Assembly (NCBI RefSeq): GCF_042685365.1
Contig: NZ_JBHUMY010000007.1
Location: 1-64,000, forward strand
Reading direction: 5' to 3'
Source of the DNA: Paenibacillus_AP thailandensis
Lineage (GTDB): Bacteria; Bacillota; Bacilli; Paenibacillales; Paenibacillaceae
DNA: 64,000 bases
The translations under genes were made by a program, and so were the position numbers. This document shows, in pieces, positions 1 through 8,022 of this stretch. Numbering within the stretch: position 1 is the first letter of the stretch; the number at the start of each line of letters is the position of its first letter. Under the pieces are notes generated by a model. It did no database searches. It saw only the letters and a program-made list of their open reading frames with translations, and was not told where the DNA came from.

Positions 1-133
1 CACAGTCCTCCGATGTTAGTCATTTCATCAGTTTAATCTGTGTCTACTATTAAGTCTAGCATCAAAGCTTGTTTTCAAGTATAAAATCGGGGGCGGCGCA
101 CCCACAGGGGACATCGTTCAGAGGAAAGGGGGG

Positions 134-1690
134 TTATTTTCGTCTCTTGCCGCGGTATTCGGAAGGCGTTAACCCCGTATATTTTTTGAACAGCTTGTTG
201 AAATGTTTTAAGTCTGCGTAACCGATTCGGCCGGCGATTTCGCTCACTTTGGCGGGCGTCTCGGCAAGCAGCCCCATCGCCCGCTTCAGCCTCTCCTCCG
301 TTACGAATTCGATATAATTCAGGCCGCTCTCCCGCTTGAACAGCTCGCTGAAGTAGTTCGGGTTCATATGGACGTGGCGCGCCACCTGTTGAAGCGACAA
401 GCTTTCGTCCAGATGCTCCCGAATATAAGCCATGGCCCGCTTCACCGATTGATGGCTGCCGGAGACGATTTCCGCATACTTGTCCATCAACGCTTCGAAA
501 TAGCCCAGCAGCGCTTCGGCTGGCTTGTCGGCCAAGTCTTGATCTTTAAGCCGTTCCAGATCGGGGAGCGTCCCGGAATAGCCGACCGCTTCCGCCGCGC
601 GGACCAGCCACCGGTGCCCGGAGATGACCAGCGAATGGAGATAAGAGCGGACGGAGCCCGGCGTGGCGTCCGGGTCCTTGCGCAGTCCGGCCAGCGTCTT
701 ACCGGTCCATGCGTTCAAATCCGGACGGCTGCAGCTGATCAGAATGGACGTCAATACGCGTTCCTCCTCTTCGGTGCATACGGCACGGACGCCTCTCCGG
801 CGACGAACCTCCTCGAAGCCGACGATACCCGTATCTTCAAACAGCCATCGGTATTCAAAAGCGGCTTTCGCCGTTTGATAACAGCTGGACAACCGGCCAG
901 CATCGGTTTCCGGGCTGCCGTAAGCGGCAAACCAGCCGCATTCGAGCGCTTCGCCCGCTTTGCGGAGCGCCCCGCGCATCCGCTCTGCGAAGGACGCGCC
1001 GCCCGCCGGCCCGCAGCCGGCGACAACGGCGAGCAGTCCGCCGGCCATTACGGTCTCGGCGCCGAGTAACTGCCGCAGCATGCTGCCGAACGCTTCGTAC
1101 AGGAGGGGGTCCTGCTGCCCGTCCTCCTTGCCGAACACGGCAACAAGCGCCGCATTAAAGCCCGCGTTGTCAGGCCCGGCCTGCAAAACCGGATACCGCT
1201 GCAACGCTTCCTCGACCGCCGAAGGCTGCGGCGGCCGCTCGGCAAGCAGCAGCTGCGCCAGCCGTTTGCTTCTTAGCGCCTGCCGCTCCTCCATTCCCTG
1301 CTCCCGCTCCCGCCTCCGATGCCGCAGGCGCTCGGATGCGCGGACGGCGGCCGCCGCGATTTCGTCGGGGCGGCTCGTTTTGAGCAAATAATCGCTTACG
1401 CCGTCACGCATCGCTTGCTGGGCATACGTAAATTCGTCATAACCGGATAAAACGACGATTTCGGTATCGGGATAAGCCCGCTTCACCTCATGGGCCATCT
1501 CGAGCCCGCTTTTGCCCGTCATGCGAATGTCCGTTAATACGATATCCGGCCGCTCCAGCGGGATGCGCAGAAGCGCTTCCTCGGCGGAGGCCGCCGGAGC
1601 AAGCAGCTCAAAGCCGTTCGCCGCCCAGTCGATCACCGTGCTGAGGCCTGTCCGGATAATGACCTCGTCGTCAACGATCATAAGCTTCAT
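134..1690 (-). CDS. YesN-type response regulator, AraC family
   Basis: Cytoplasmic transcription factor of a two-component system. The 518 residues hold an N-terminal receiver domain (about 1-120, acidic pair D7/D8 and phosphoacceptor D54 in LTDIRM), a long variable middle region (about 150-400), and two AraC-type helix-turn-helix motifs at the C-terminus (about 415-515, ending in TPSEYRGKRRK). This is the usual YesN architecture. The ATG follows a strong GGAGGAGG site and overlaps the end of the upstream histidine kinase gene by 20 nt, so the two are translationally coupled. YesMN pairs in Paenibacillaceae usually control carbohydrate uptake or degradation. No transporter genes adjoin it here, so the target is unknown. 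Nothing recognisable lies between the left edge and the gene end. Confidence 0.93.
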   Translation of the reverse strand: MKLMIVDDEVIIRTGLSTVIDWAANGFELLAPAASAEEALLRIPLERPDIVLTDIRMTGKSGLEMAHEVKRAYPDTEIVVLSGYDEFTYAQQAMRDGVSDYLLKTSRPDEIAAAAVRASERLRHRRREREQGMEERQALRSKRLAQLLLAERPPQPSAVEEALQRYPVLQAGPDNAGFNAALVAVFGKEDGQQDPLLYEAFGSMLRQLLGAETVMAGGLLAVVAGCGPAGGASFAERMRGALRKAGEALECGWFAAYGSPETDAGRLSSCYQTAKAAFEYRWLFEDTGIVGFEEVRRRRGVRAVCTEEEERVLTSILISCSRPDLNAWTGKTLAGLRKDPDATPGSVRSYLHSLVISGHRWLVRAAEAVGYSGTLPDLERLKDQDLADKPAEALLGYFEALMDKYAEIVSGSHQSVKRAMAYIREHLDESLSLQQVARHVHMNPNYFSELFKRESGLNYIEFVTEERLKRAMGLLAETPAKVSEIAGRIGYADLKHFNKLFKKYTGLTPSEYRGKRRK

Positions 1691-3464
1691 CGTGATCCTC
1701 CTCCTTCATGCACCGCACCGCAAACGATACTTTCGTCCCTTGGCCCGGCTTGCTTTCGATCGCCAGCTTCGCTTCGCTTCCGTAATGAAGGATAAGCCTG
1801 CCGTTTACGTTCCGCAGCCCGTAGCTGCCCTTGCCGCTCCGCTCGTTGTCCGCGAAATCCGCCGTCTGCATTCGCGTCCGCAGCTCCTCCAGCCGCCCGG
1901 CCTCCATGCCGACGCCGTCGTCCTCGACGGCAAAGCGAATCGTATCCCCCGCCTGCCGTCCCGTGATTCGGATCGTTCCTAACCCGTCGCGCTTCAGAAT
2001 GCCGTGAAGCATCGCGTTTTCGATCAGCGGCTGCAGCAAGAGCTTCAGCATCGTATGCGGCAGCAAGCTTTCTTCGATGTCCCATTCCAGCCGAAACCGT
2101 TCCGGATAACGGATGGATTGAATGTTGACATAATGGCGCGCATGGTCGATTTCCTGCTGCACCTTGCAGTATTCCCGCCCGCCGTTCAGGCTGAACCTAA
2201 GAAAGTCGCTAAGCGAGCCGACCATCCGGGCTATTCGTTCGTCCTTGTTCATCAGCGCCATCCAATGGATCGACGAAAGCGTGTTGTACAAAAAATGCGG
2301 ATTGATTTGCGCCTGCAGGGCGACCATATCCGCTTCCTTTTTCATCGATTCGTTGCGCTTCACCTCGTCCGTCAGCATCACGATTTTGGAGCTGAGGCGG
2401 TTATAGCCGATAATCAGCTGTCCTACCTCGTCAATGGAGTTGACCGGCATCGCGGGCAGCGGCTCCTCGGGGTTGGCGTTTTTCAACTGTTTGGTCAACA
2501 CGGTTAACGGTTTCGTCACTTTAATAATAAGGAAGACGACAAAAGCGATGACGAACACGATCGCCAAGCTTACGGCAGCCGCGGTGAGCGTCAAAAAATA
2601 CCGGTTCTGCGCCCCGTACGTTTGGAACGGAATGACGCCGACAAGCTTCCAGTCGACGCCCGAGATCGTCCGGTACAATATCGTCCGCTTGGCGTCCTCC
2701 GTTCCGTAATTCATGGAGCCGGAATCGCCGTCGAGCGAAGGAAGGCCGGGCAAATAGTCGGCCAAGCTATGCTCGGTGTCCATGCCGTCCGGACCGGCCA
2801 TGATCCGGCCTTCGTCGTCGAGAAGGACGACATAACCGCCGCCTTCAAGCCCGGCCTGCTTCAAATGATCGCTGATGACCTGCTGATTCAGGTTGATATT
2901 GAGATGCCCGATCGGCTTGTAACGGTTAGTCGTGCTCCGGATAGGCCGGGACAACGTAAATACGTTATGCAGCCCGTCGGATGTCATCTCCGAATAAACG
3001 GACGACCACCATTTCGGATGTTTCTCGTAATAATCGGGAATCTCGGCGGTTATATCGGCGAATTCGGAGCTGATCAGCGTTTTGTTCGATACGGGCGTTC
3101 CTTCTGCGGCGATAGGCGTAATGAGAATGCTGGATATGTAAGCTTTGGAGAAAGCGAGGTTCGTCAAAAAGCTGATCAGCGAGCTTTGCTTCAAATAATC
3201 GAATCGGGGAGACTTCAAATATTGCTGCACCTCGTTGCTGCCGATCAAAAAGAGCGACATGTTCTCCACGTCGTTAATGACGCTGCCCATATAAGCCTCC
3301 AGCTGGCGCAGCGTGTTCATTCCGGTCATTTTCGCTTTCTCCTCGGATAGCCTTTCGGCGATCGTATACGAGAAAAGTCCAAGCGAAACAAGCGGCACAA
3401 GGACGGCGAGAATAATCATGACGCTTAACTTGTTTTTTAACGAGCGGCCCAGCCAATTTTCCAT
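1671..3464 (-). CDS. YesM-type sensor histidine kinase
   Basis: Membrane sensor kinase partner of the YesN-type regulator. Chosen start is ATG at 3464 (MENWLGRSLKNKL) behind AGAGGTCGGG; an ATG 39 nt further upstream lacks a ribosome binding site. The 597-residue product has a transmembrane helix near the N-terminus, an extracellular sensor region of about 250 residues, a second transmembrane helix (about 290-315), a HAMP region, a His_kinase domain with the phosphorylated His in QINPHFLYN, and an HATPase_c domain with DDGVGM and GYGLRNV-type loops. A good sigma-A-like promoter and a near-consensus cre site precede it, suggesting catabolite control of the pair. Ligand unknown. Confidence 0.93.
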   Translation of the reverse strand: MENWLGRSLKNKLSVMIILAVLVPLVSLGLFSYTIAERLSEEKAKMTGMNTLRQLEAYMGSVINDVENMSLFLIGSNEVQQYLKSPRFDYLKQSSLISFLTNLAFSKAYISSILITPIAAEGTPVSNKTLISSEFADITAEIPDYYEKHPKWWSSVYSEMTSDGLHNVFTLSRPIRSTTNRYKPIGHLNINLNQQVISDHLKQAGLEGGGYVVLLDDEGRIMAGPDGMDTEHSLADYLPGLPSLDGDSGSMNYGTEDAKRTILYRTISGVDWKLVGVIPFQTYGAQNRYFLTLTAAAVSLAIVFVIAFVVFLIIKVTKPLTVLTKQLKNANPEEPLPAMPVNSIDEVGQLIIGYNRLSSKIVMLTDEVKRNESMKKEADMVALQAQINPHFLYNTLSSIHWMALMNKDERIARMVGSLSDFLRFSLNGGREYCKVQQEIDHARHYVNIQSIRYPERFRLEWDIEESLLPHTMLKLLLQPLIENAMLHGILKRDGLGTIRITGRQAGDTIRFAVEDDGVGMEAGRLEELRTRMQTADFADNERSGKGSYGLRNVNGRLILHYGSEAKLAIESKPGQGTKVSFAVRCMKEEDHDEAYDR

Positions 3465-3561
3465 AAAACCCGACCTCTTTTTCGATAATCTCGACGAATA
3501 CATGACATCAATGACGTTTTTTCATACTCGCACCCGTTTTCGCGTTAGTATTGCTGACATC

Positions 3562-3590
3562 ATTATTGAGAATGAAAACACCCCCGTCAA
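3562..3590 (-). promoter_or_regulatory. Predicted sigma-A promoter of the yesM-yesN pair
   Basis: On the minus strand, -35 TTGACG (3585-3590) and -10 AATAAT (3562-3567) are separated by exactly 17 nt, about 100 nt upstream of the kinase start. Prediction by match only. Confidence 0.6.
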
Positions 3591-3602
3591 CCTTTTAAAT
3601 AT

Positions 3603-3616
3603 AGAATGCGCTTTCA
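3603..3616 (-). promoter_or_regulatory. cre-like site (CcpA) upstream of yesM
   Basis: Minus-strand TGAAAGCGCATTCT matches the catabolite-responsive element consensus TGWAARCGYTWNCW with one mismatch, 13 nt upstream of the predicted -35 box. A LacI-family operator is an alternative reading. Confidence 0.4.
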
Positions 3617-3734
3617 TTTTATTGATTTTAACATAATCATGATTGATTAGGCTTCCAAATCTGATTCCGGCAATCATTTTATTGATCGTTATCGCCATAA
3701 TTACTAGCGACGACTTCTCATATACAGAGGCGGA

Positions 3735-3780
3735 GAAAAAAAAGCGTACCCGACCTCCCTGGCGGGATATCGGATACGCT
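3735..3780 (-). terminator. Rho-independent terminator after the DJ-1/PfpI gene
   Basis: Inverted repeat AGCGTATCCGA / TCGGGTACGCT followed on the minus strand by a run of T, 37 nt after the stop codon. The rest of 3465-3816 holds the yesM promoter and no gene I can see. Confidence 0.85.
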
Positions 3781-3816
3781 TATGACGTTGCAGTACGGCT
3801 ATCGCAAAGCTTCAGC

Positions 3817-4347
3817 CTACCACGCGTTGACGCCCAGCCGTTTGACCGTCTCGGCGATAAAGGCCGGTTCGTCGTCCGGCGTGCGCGACGTGATCAGATT
3901 GCGGTCGACCGCTACCTCCTGGTCGACGAACGTTCCGCCGGCTTGGCGGATTTGTTCGGCAATGCCCGCGTAGCCCGTGACGGTCCGGCCTTTCAGCACG
4001 CCTGCGGCCGCCAATACTTGCGGGCCATGGCAGATGGCCGAGATCGTGATGCCGGCTTGGTCGGCTTTTTGCACGAACGATTGGACATCCGGGTCGTTCA
4101 TGAGCCGCGACGGCGAATTGCCGCCCGGGATAATGATCGCGGCGTAATCGCTTGGATTCGCATCCTTCGCCGCAAGATGCGACTTGTACGATACCGTTCC
4201 TTGCTTGCCCGTTAATTCCTGTTCCTTGCTCAAGCTGATAATAACGGGATCGTGACCGTCCTTCACCATTTCTTCGTACGGATTTCTCATTTCGGAATCT
4301 TCGAATTCGTTTTCCAGCAGGAAAGCGACTTTTTTCGTATTTTGCAT
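3817..4347 (-). CDS. DJ-1/PfpI family protein (class I glutamine amidotransferase-like)
   Basis: Cytoplasmic 176-residue protein of the DJ-1/PfpI family, whose members are described as intracellular proteases, chaperones or protein/methylglyoxal deglycases. The start is ATG 4347 (MQNTKKVAFLLENEFED) behind GAAAGGAG; upstream in-frame codons look untranslated. Visible family marks are the conserved Glu near the N-terminus (ENEFEDSE), the nucleophile elbow AICHGPQ with catalytic Cys and following His (about residue 104), and a PGGNSPSRL segment. Length is normal for general stress protein 18/YraA-type members. It lies downstream of the alpha-galactosidase gene on the same strand with a 133-nt gap, and has its own terminator. 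Confidence 0.92.
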   Translation of the reverse strand: MQNTKKVAFLLENEFEDSEMRNPYEEMVKDGHDPVIISLSKEQELTGKQGTVSYKSHLAAKDANPSDYAAIIIPGGNSPSRLMNDPDVQSFVQKADQAGITISAICHGPQVLAAAGVLKGRTVTGYAGIAEQIRQAGGTFVDQEVAVDRNLITSRTPDDEPAFIAETVKRLGVNAW

Positions 4348-4480
4348 GACAGGGCTCCTTTCATGGTGCGATTTCCGCCGGCCGGGGGCGCTTTCCTCCC
4401 CAGGAATAGATTGCCCGGATCGGCCGCTAAACAAACGTTGGCGGTGAGCCGCCCATGCCCGGTATGCCGGAATGGCGCCG

Positions 4481-6670
4481 TTATTCCACGGCGCGGAATC
4501 GATAGACGGCGCTTTGGAAATCGCCGTGCAGCTCCGGCACCGGAAGCCCGGCGTACATCAGCTCGTCGCCTCCGTACAAGCTTCCGTCCTGCTCCAGCCG
4601 GTAATCCCGCTTCGGATCAAGCCCCTTCAAGCGGAAGCGGTCGAGCGGCTCGTTCGCTTCCTGCAGAACTCTCGCATACATGACGAACGCTTCGCCGCGA
4701 TCTTTGGAAACGAACATCCAGGCGGTATCGTTCCCTTCAAACGGGCTGCGCAGCCGGTAAAAATCGCCGAACTGCACCAAATGCCGAATTTCCTTGTACA
4801 ACGCCACTTGCCGCTTCACGATTTCTTTCTCGTCCCCGCTAAACTTCGTCAGGTCGAGCTCGTAGCCGAAGTTGCCGGACAAGGCGACGTTGCCCCGCGT
4901 CTCAAGCGGCGTAATCCGGTGCACCTGGTGGTTCGGCACGGCCGATACGTGGGAGCCCATGCTGCTGACCGGGTAAACGATGCTCGTTCCGTATTGGATT
5001 TGCAGCCGGGAGATGGCGTCGGTGTTGTCGCTCGTCCACGTTTGCGGCATGTAGTACAGCATGCCCGGATCGAACCGGCCGCCGCCGCCCGAGCAGCTTT
5101 CGAACAATACGTTCGGGAACGCCGAAGTGATGCGTTCCATGACGCTGTACAAGCCGAGCATATAGCGATGGGCCGTTTCCCGCTGGCGCTCCGGCGGCAG
5201 CAAGGCCGAACCGATCTCGGACATGTTCCGGTTCATGTCCCACTTCACGTACGAGATCGGAGCGCTCCGCAATACGGAGCCGACCGCTTCGACGATATAA
5301 TCCTGAACGTCTGCCCGCGACAGGTCCAGAATGAGCTGATTGCGGGCAACGGTGCGGCGGCGGTCCGGCACATGGAGGCACCAATCCGGATGGGCGCGGT
5401 ACAGCTCGCTGTCCTCCGACACCATCTCCGGCTCGAACCAGAGGCCGAACTGCATGCCCAGCTTGTTGACGCGGGTTGCCAGATCGTTTAAGCCTTCCGG
5501 CAGCTTGTTCAGGTCAACCTTCCAGTCGCCGAGCGACGTCGTATCGTCGTTGCGCTTGCCGAACCAGCCGTCGTCCAGCACGAACAGCTCAAGCCCAAGC
5601 TCTTTGCCGGCCGCGGCGATCGCTTCGATTTTTTCCGCGTTGAAGTTGAAGTAGGTCGCTTCCCAGTTGTTGATCAGAATCGGACGGACGCGGTCGCGGT
5701 ATACGCCCCGTGTCAAGCGGGTCCGGTACAAGTCATGGTACGTGCGGGACATGCCGCCAAGTCCTTCGGACGAATGGACAAGCACCGCCTCCGGCGTCTG
5801 GAAAGATTCGCCCGGCTCCAGCAGCCAGCTGAAGTCGAACGGGTTAATCCCGATAAAGACGCGCGAGGAATGAAATTGATCGACCTCTACGCCGGCCGTG
5901 AAGCTACCGCTGTACACGAGATTGACGCCGTATACGTCCCCGTTGTCTTCGGTTGCGCCTTCGGCCAGCAAAGCGATAAACGGATTTTGCATATGGCTGC
6001 TGGAGCCGCGGCGGCTTTCCACCGATTGCATGCCGGGAACCAGCTTGCGGGTATGAACGTAACGTTCGCGCGCCCATGCGCCGGACAGCTGCAGCATGCT
6101 GTAGCGGTCGTGAACCATATCGAGGCTCATGCTGAGCGCACGGTTCAGCCTAAGCGGCGAGGAGCCGCCGTTGACGATGCGGGCGGAGCGGGTAATGGCG
6201 TTGTGCTTCTCGAACACGGTGTACGACAGAACGACGGTCAAGCCCGAATGGGCGTCTTTGAGCGTAAGCTCGAGCGTTTGGGCCTCGTCTTCGTTCTCGA
6301 CATAGACGGAGGGCAGTCCTTGCAAGGCCGGCTTGCCCGGCACAATCGCATGCGAATGGTACAATAGCTCGGCTACCGTCGTGCCGTCGGCAAGAGCCGC
6401 TTCGTACGCGGGCGAACGAAAATCGGAGCTGCCGTACCCCGGGTATTCATGCGGCAGCGTGTCCAAAGACAGCTCCGGGCGGGATTTGTCCGTCGTCGGC
6501 GAGAAGGAAGCACGCTGGCGAAGGTTCAGCAGGCGCTCCAGCCGGTTGCCGCGGATTTTGCGGCCCCAATATAGATGGGCAGGGTAGCCTGCGCCGACAA
6601 TTTGGAAGACGTAGCTGGTGTCGCTCGATTGCAAATGGAATACGCGGTTGCTCTCGTTATAATGGATCAT
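4481..6670 (-). CDS. Alpha-galactosidase, glycoside hydrolase family 36
   Basis: Hydrolyses terminal alpha-1,6-galactosides such as melibiose and raffinose; no signal peptide, so probably intracellular. Start ATG 6670 (MIHYNESNRVF) sits behind AGGAGGGCC. At 729 residues it has the full length of bacterial GH36 enzymes: an N-terminal beta-sandwich, a TIM barrel with LDDGWFGKRNDD and the nucleophile Asp in YVKWDMNR, then the acid/base Asp in SCSGGGGRFDPGM, and a C-terminal beta domain. The upstream gene on the same strand is a LacI-type regulator, its likely controller. The ribosome binding site directly abuts two degenerate copies of the window's 67-bp repeat. Galactose released would enter the galKET pathway encoded 50 kb away. 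Confidence 0.95.
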   Translation of the reverse strand: MIHYNESNRVFHLQSSDTSYVFQIVGAGYPAHLYWGRKIRGNRLERLLNLRQRASFSPTTDKSRPELSLDTLPHEYPGYGSSDFRSPAYEAALADGTTVAELLYHSHAIVPGKPALQGLPSVYVENEDEAQTLELTLKDAHSGLTVVLSYTVFEKHNAITRSARIVNGGSSPLRLNRALSMSLDMVHDRYSMLQLSGAWARERYVHTRKLVPGMQSVESRRGSSSHMQNPFIALLAEGATEDNGDVYGVNLVYSGSFTAGVEVDQFHSSRVFIGINPFDFSWLLEPGESFQTPEAVLVHSSEGLGGMSRTYHDLYRTRLTRGVYRDRVRPILINNWEATYFNFNAEKIEAIAAAGKELGLELFVLDDGWFGKRNDDTTSLGDWKVDLNKLPEGLNDLATRVNKLGMQFGLWFEPEMVSEDSELYRAHPDWCLHVPDRRRTVARNQLILDLSRADVQDYIVEAVGSVLRSAPISYVKWDMNRNMSEIGSALLPPERQRETAHRYMLGLYSVMERITSAFPNVLFESCSGGGGRFDPGMLYYMPQTWTSDNTDAISRLQIQYGTSIVYPVSSMGSHVSAVPNHQVHRITPLETRGNVALSGNFGYELDLTKFSGDEKEIVKRQVALYKEIRHLVQFGDFYRLRSPFEGNDTAWMFVSKDRGEAFVMYARVLQEANEPLDRFRLKGLDPKRDYRLEQDGSLYGGDELMYAGLPVPELHGDFQSAVYRFRAVE

Positions 6671-6685
6671 GATGGCCCTCCTAAA

Positions 6686-6819
6686 AAGTTTTATGGAGCT
6701 AAACAACTCGATCATACTTCGCAATAAAACTTCGCTTCGGAAGCATTCGCTTAGGTTTTTGTGAATAATAGCCCAGTAATGGGCTTGGAACAAAAAGCCC
6801 GCTTCGGAAGCTATTGCTT
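6686..6819 (-). repeat. Two degenerate tandem copies of the 67-bp repeat
   Basis: Units at 6686-6752 and 6753-6819, each 67 nt, resemble the array at 45825-46215 (shared AAGTTTT start, CAAAACTTCGCTTCGGAAGC-like core, GCTT end). The far unit supplies the last codons and stop of the lacI-type gene. The near unit ends in TTTTTAGGAG (minus strand), which is the ribosome binding site of the alpha-galactosidase gene. Confidence 0.7.
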
Positions 6820-7845
6820 CAAATTCGCAGCGCCGCAGCTTTCCCTCACGACCAGCGTCGGGTCGAGCGTAACATGCTTCGCCGCCTCGCGCCCGTCCAG
6901 CCGCTCGGCCATCAGTCTGGCCGCGGACCTTCCGAGCTGTTCGGCGTATACGCGTATCGTCGTCAAAGGCGGATGCGCGTACGCGGCCAGCTCGATATCG
7001 TCAAAGCCGACGACGGCCATTTCGTCCGGAACGGCCATTCCGCTATCGTGCAGCGCGCGCAAGCCGCCGATCGCCATCGGATCGCTGCCGACGAAGCATG
7101 CCGTAGGCCGGTTATCCTCCTGCAGCAGCTGCCGCATCAGCTCGTAGCCGCCGTCCGGGTTCCACTCGCCGAGCTTCACCAGCTCCGGCGCATACAAGCC
7201 CTTCCCGGCCATGTAATCGCGAAATTCCGCCGGACGCGTGCCGGCTTGCCAATTGCCCGACGCATCGAGCGCCTCTTCGCCTCCGATATAACCGATTCGG
7301 GTATGTCCCAGCCGGATCAGATGATCAAGCGCGATACGAACGGCCAGCTTGAAATTCAAGTTGACCGTATCGCAGCCGCCTATCGGACAAGCGTGATCAA
7401 CCAGGACGGCCCGCTGCAAATTCCCGTAAACGGAGCCGATTTCCGCTTCGGATACGCTGCCAACGACAATCACGCCGTCGAGATGGTTTAACGGTTGCTT
7501 CTCCGCTTGTCCCAACCGGACCGCTGCCGCAATCGAAAGCCCAAGCTCCGAGCATTCCGCCTCGATTCCTTGGCGTACCGACATAAAATACGGATCCAGC
7601 CGCTCCAAATCCGGCGAAGCCATCAGCAGCAAGCCGATTTGCCGTCTCGCCATGTCGCCCGCCCGCTTCATTCGCTTCAACTTCGGAAGCTTGTACTGAA
7701 GCTGTTCCGCAGCCGCGAATATGCGTTCCCTCGTCTCCTCGCTGACCGCAAGCCCGGCGTCGTTGTTCAGAACGCGGGAGACGGTCGCCGGGGAAACGCC
7801 GGCAAGCTTTGCGATATCTTTTATGGTCGCAATAACGATCACCAC
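6811..7845 (-). CDS. LacI/GalR family transcriptional regulator
   Basis: Sugar-responsive DNA-binding repressor. The N-terminus carries the LacI helix-turn-helix (IKDIAKLAGVSPATVSRVLNN, about residues 8-28) followed by a periplasmic-binding-protein-like effector domain (about 65-335, with HLIRLGHTRIGYIGG and VGFDDIELA signatures). Length (344) is normal. The start is uncertain: GTG at 7845 or the adjacent GTG at 7842, with no clear ribosome binding site. It lies directly upstream of the GH36 gene and likely regulates it in response to galactosides. A 22-bp imperfect palindrome overlaps the region just before the start and may be its own operator. The last codons and stop lie in a copy of the 67-bp repeat. 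Confidence 0.93.
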   Translation of the reverse strand: MVIVIATIKDIAKLAGVSPATVSRVLNNDAGLAVSEETRERIFAAAEQLQYKLPKLKRMKRAGDMARRQIGLLLMASPDLERLDPYFMSVRQGIEAECSELGLSIAAAVRLGQAEKQPLNHLDGVIVVGSVSEAEIGSVYGNLQRAVLVDHACPIGGCDTVNLNFKLAVRIALDHLIRLGHTRIGYIGGEEALDASGNWQAGTRPAEFRDYMAGKGLYAPELVKLGEWNPDGGYELMRQLLQEDNRPTACFVGSDPMAIGGLRALHDSGMAVPDEMAVVGFDDIELAAYAHPPLTTIRVYAEQLGRSAARLMAERLDGREAAKHVTLDPTLVVRESCGAANLKQ

Positions 7846-7846
7846 A

Positions 7847-7868
7847 TTTAGTTAATATTTTTACTAAA
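7847..7868. promoter_or_regulatory. Possible operator of the LacI-type regulator
   Basis: Imperfect palindrome TTTAGT-N8-TTACTAAA immediately upstream of the regulator start codon. Size and position suit an autoregulatory LacI-family operator, but no second copy was found before the alpha-galactosidase gene. Confidence 0.35.
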
Positions 7869-7979
7869 CAATCTATTCGTATTGTAGCAAAAGACAATAT
7901 GCGAAGTAAACCCATCATCGAACTTCCAATCGGAAAGCTCTTCGCAGCGTGTAGGCTGCCCTTCATCACGTTCCGGAAC

Positions 7980-8010
7980 AAAAAAAATCCCCGCCTTAAA
8001 TGGCGGGGAT
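7980..8010 (-). terminator. Rho-independent terminator after the GGDEF-EAL gene
   Basis: Stem ATCCCCGCC / GGCGGGGAT with a 6-nt loop and a minus-strand T-run, 13 nt after the stop codon. Confidence 0.9.
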
Positions 8011-8022
8011 CGCTTGGTTACA

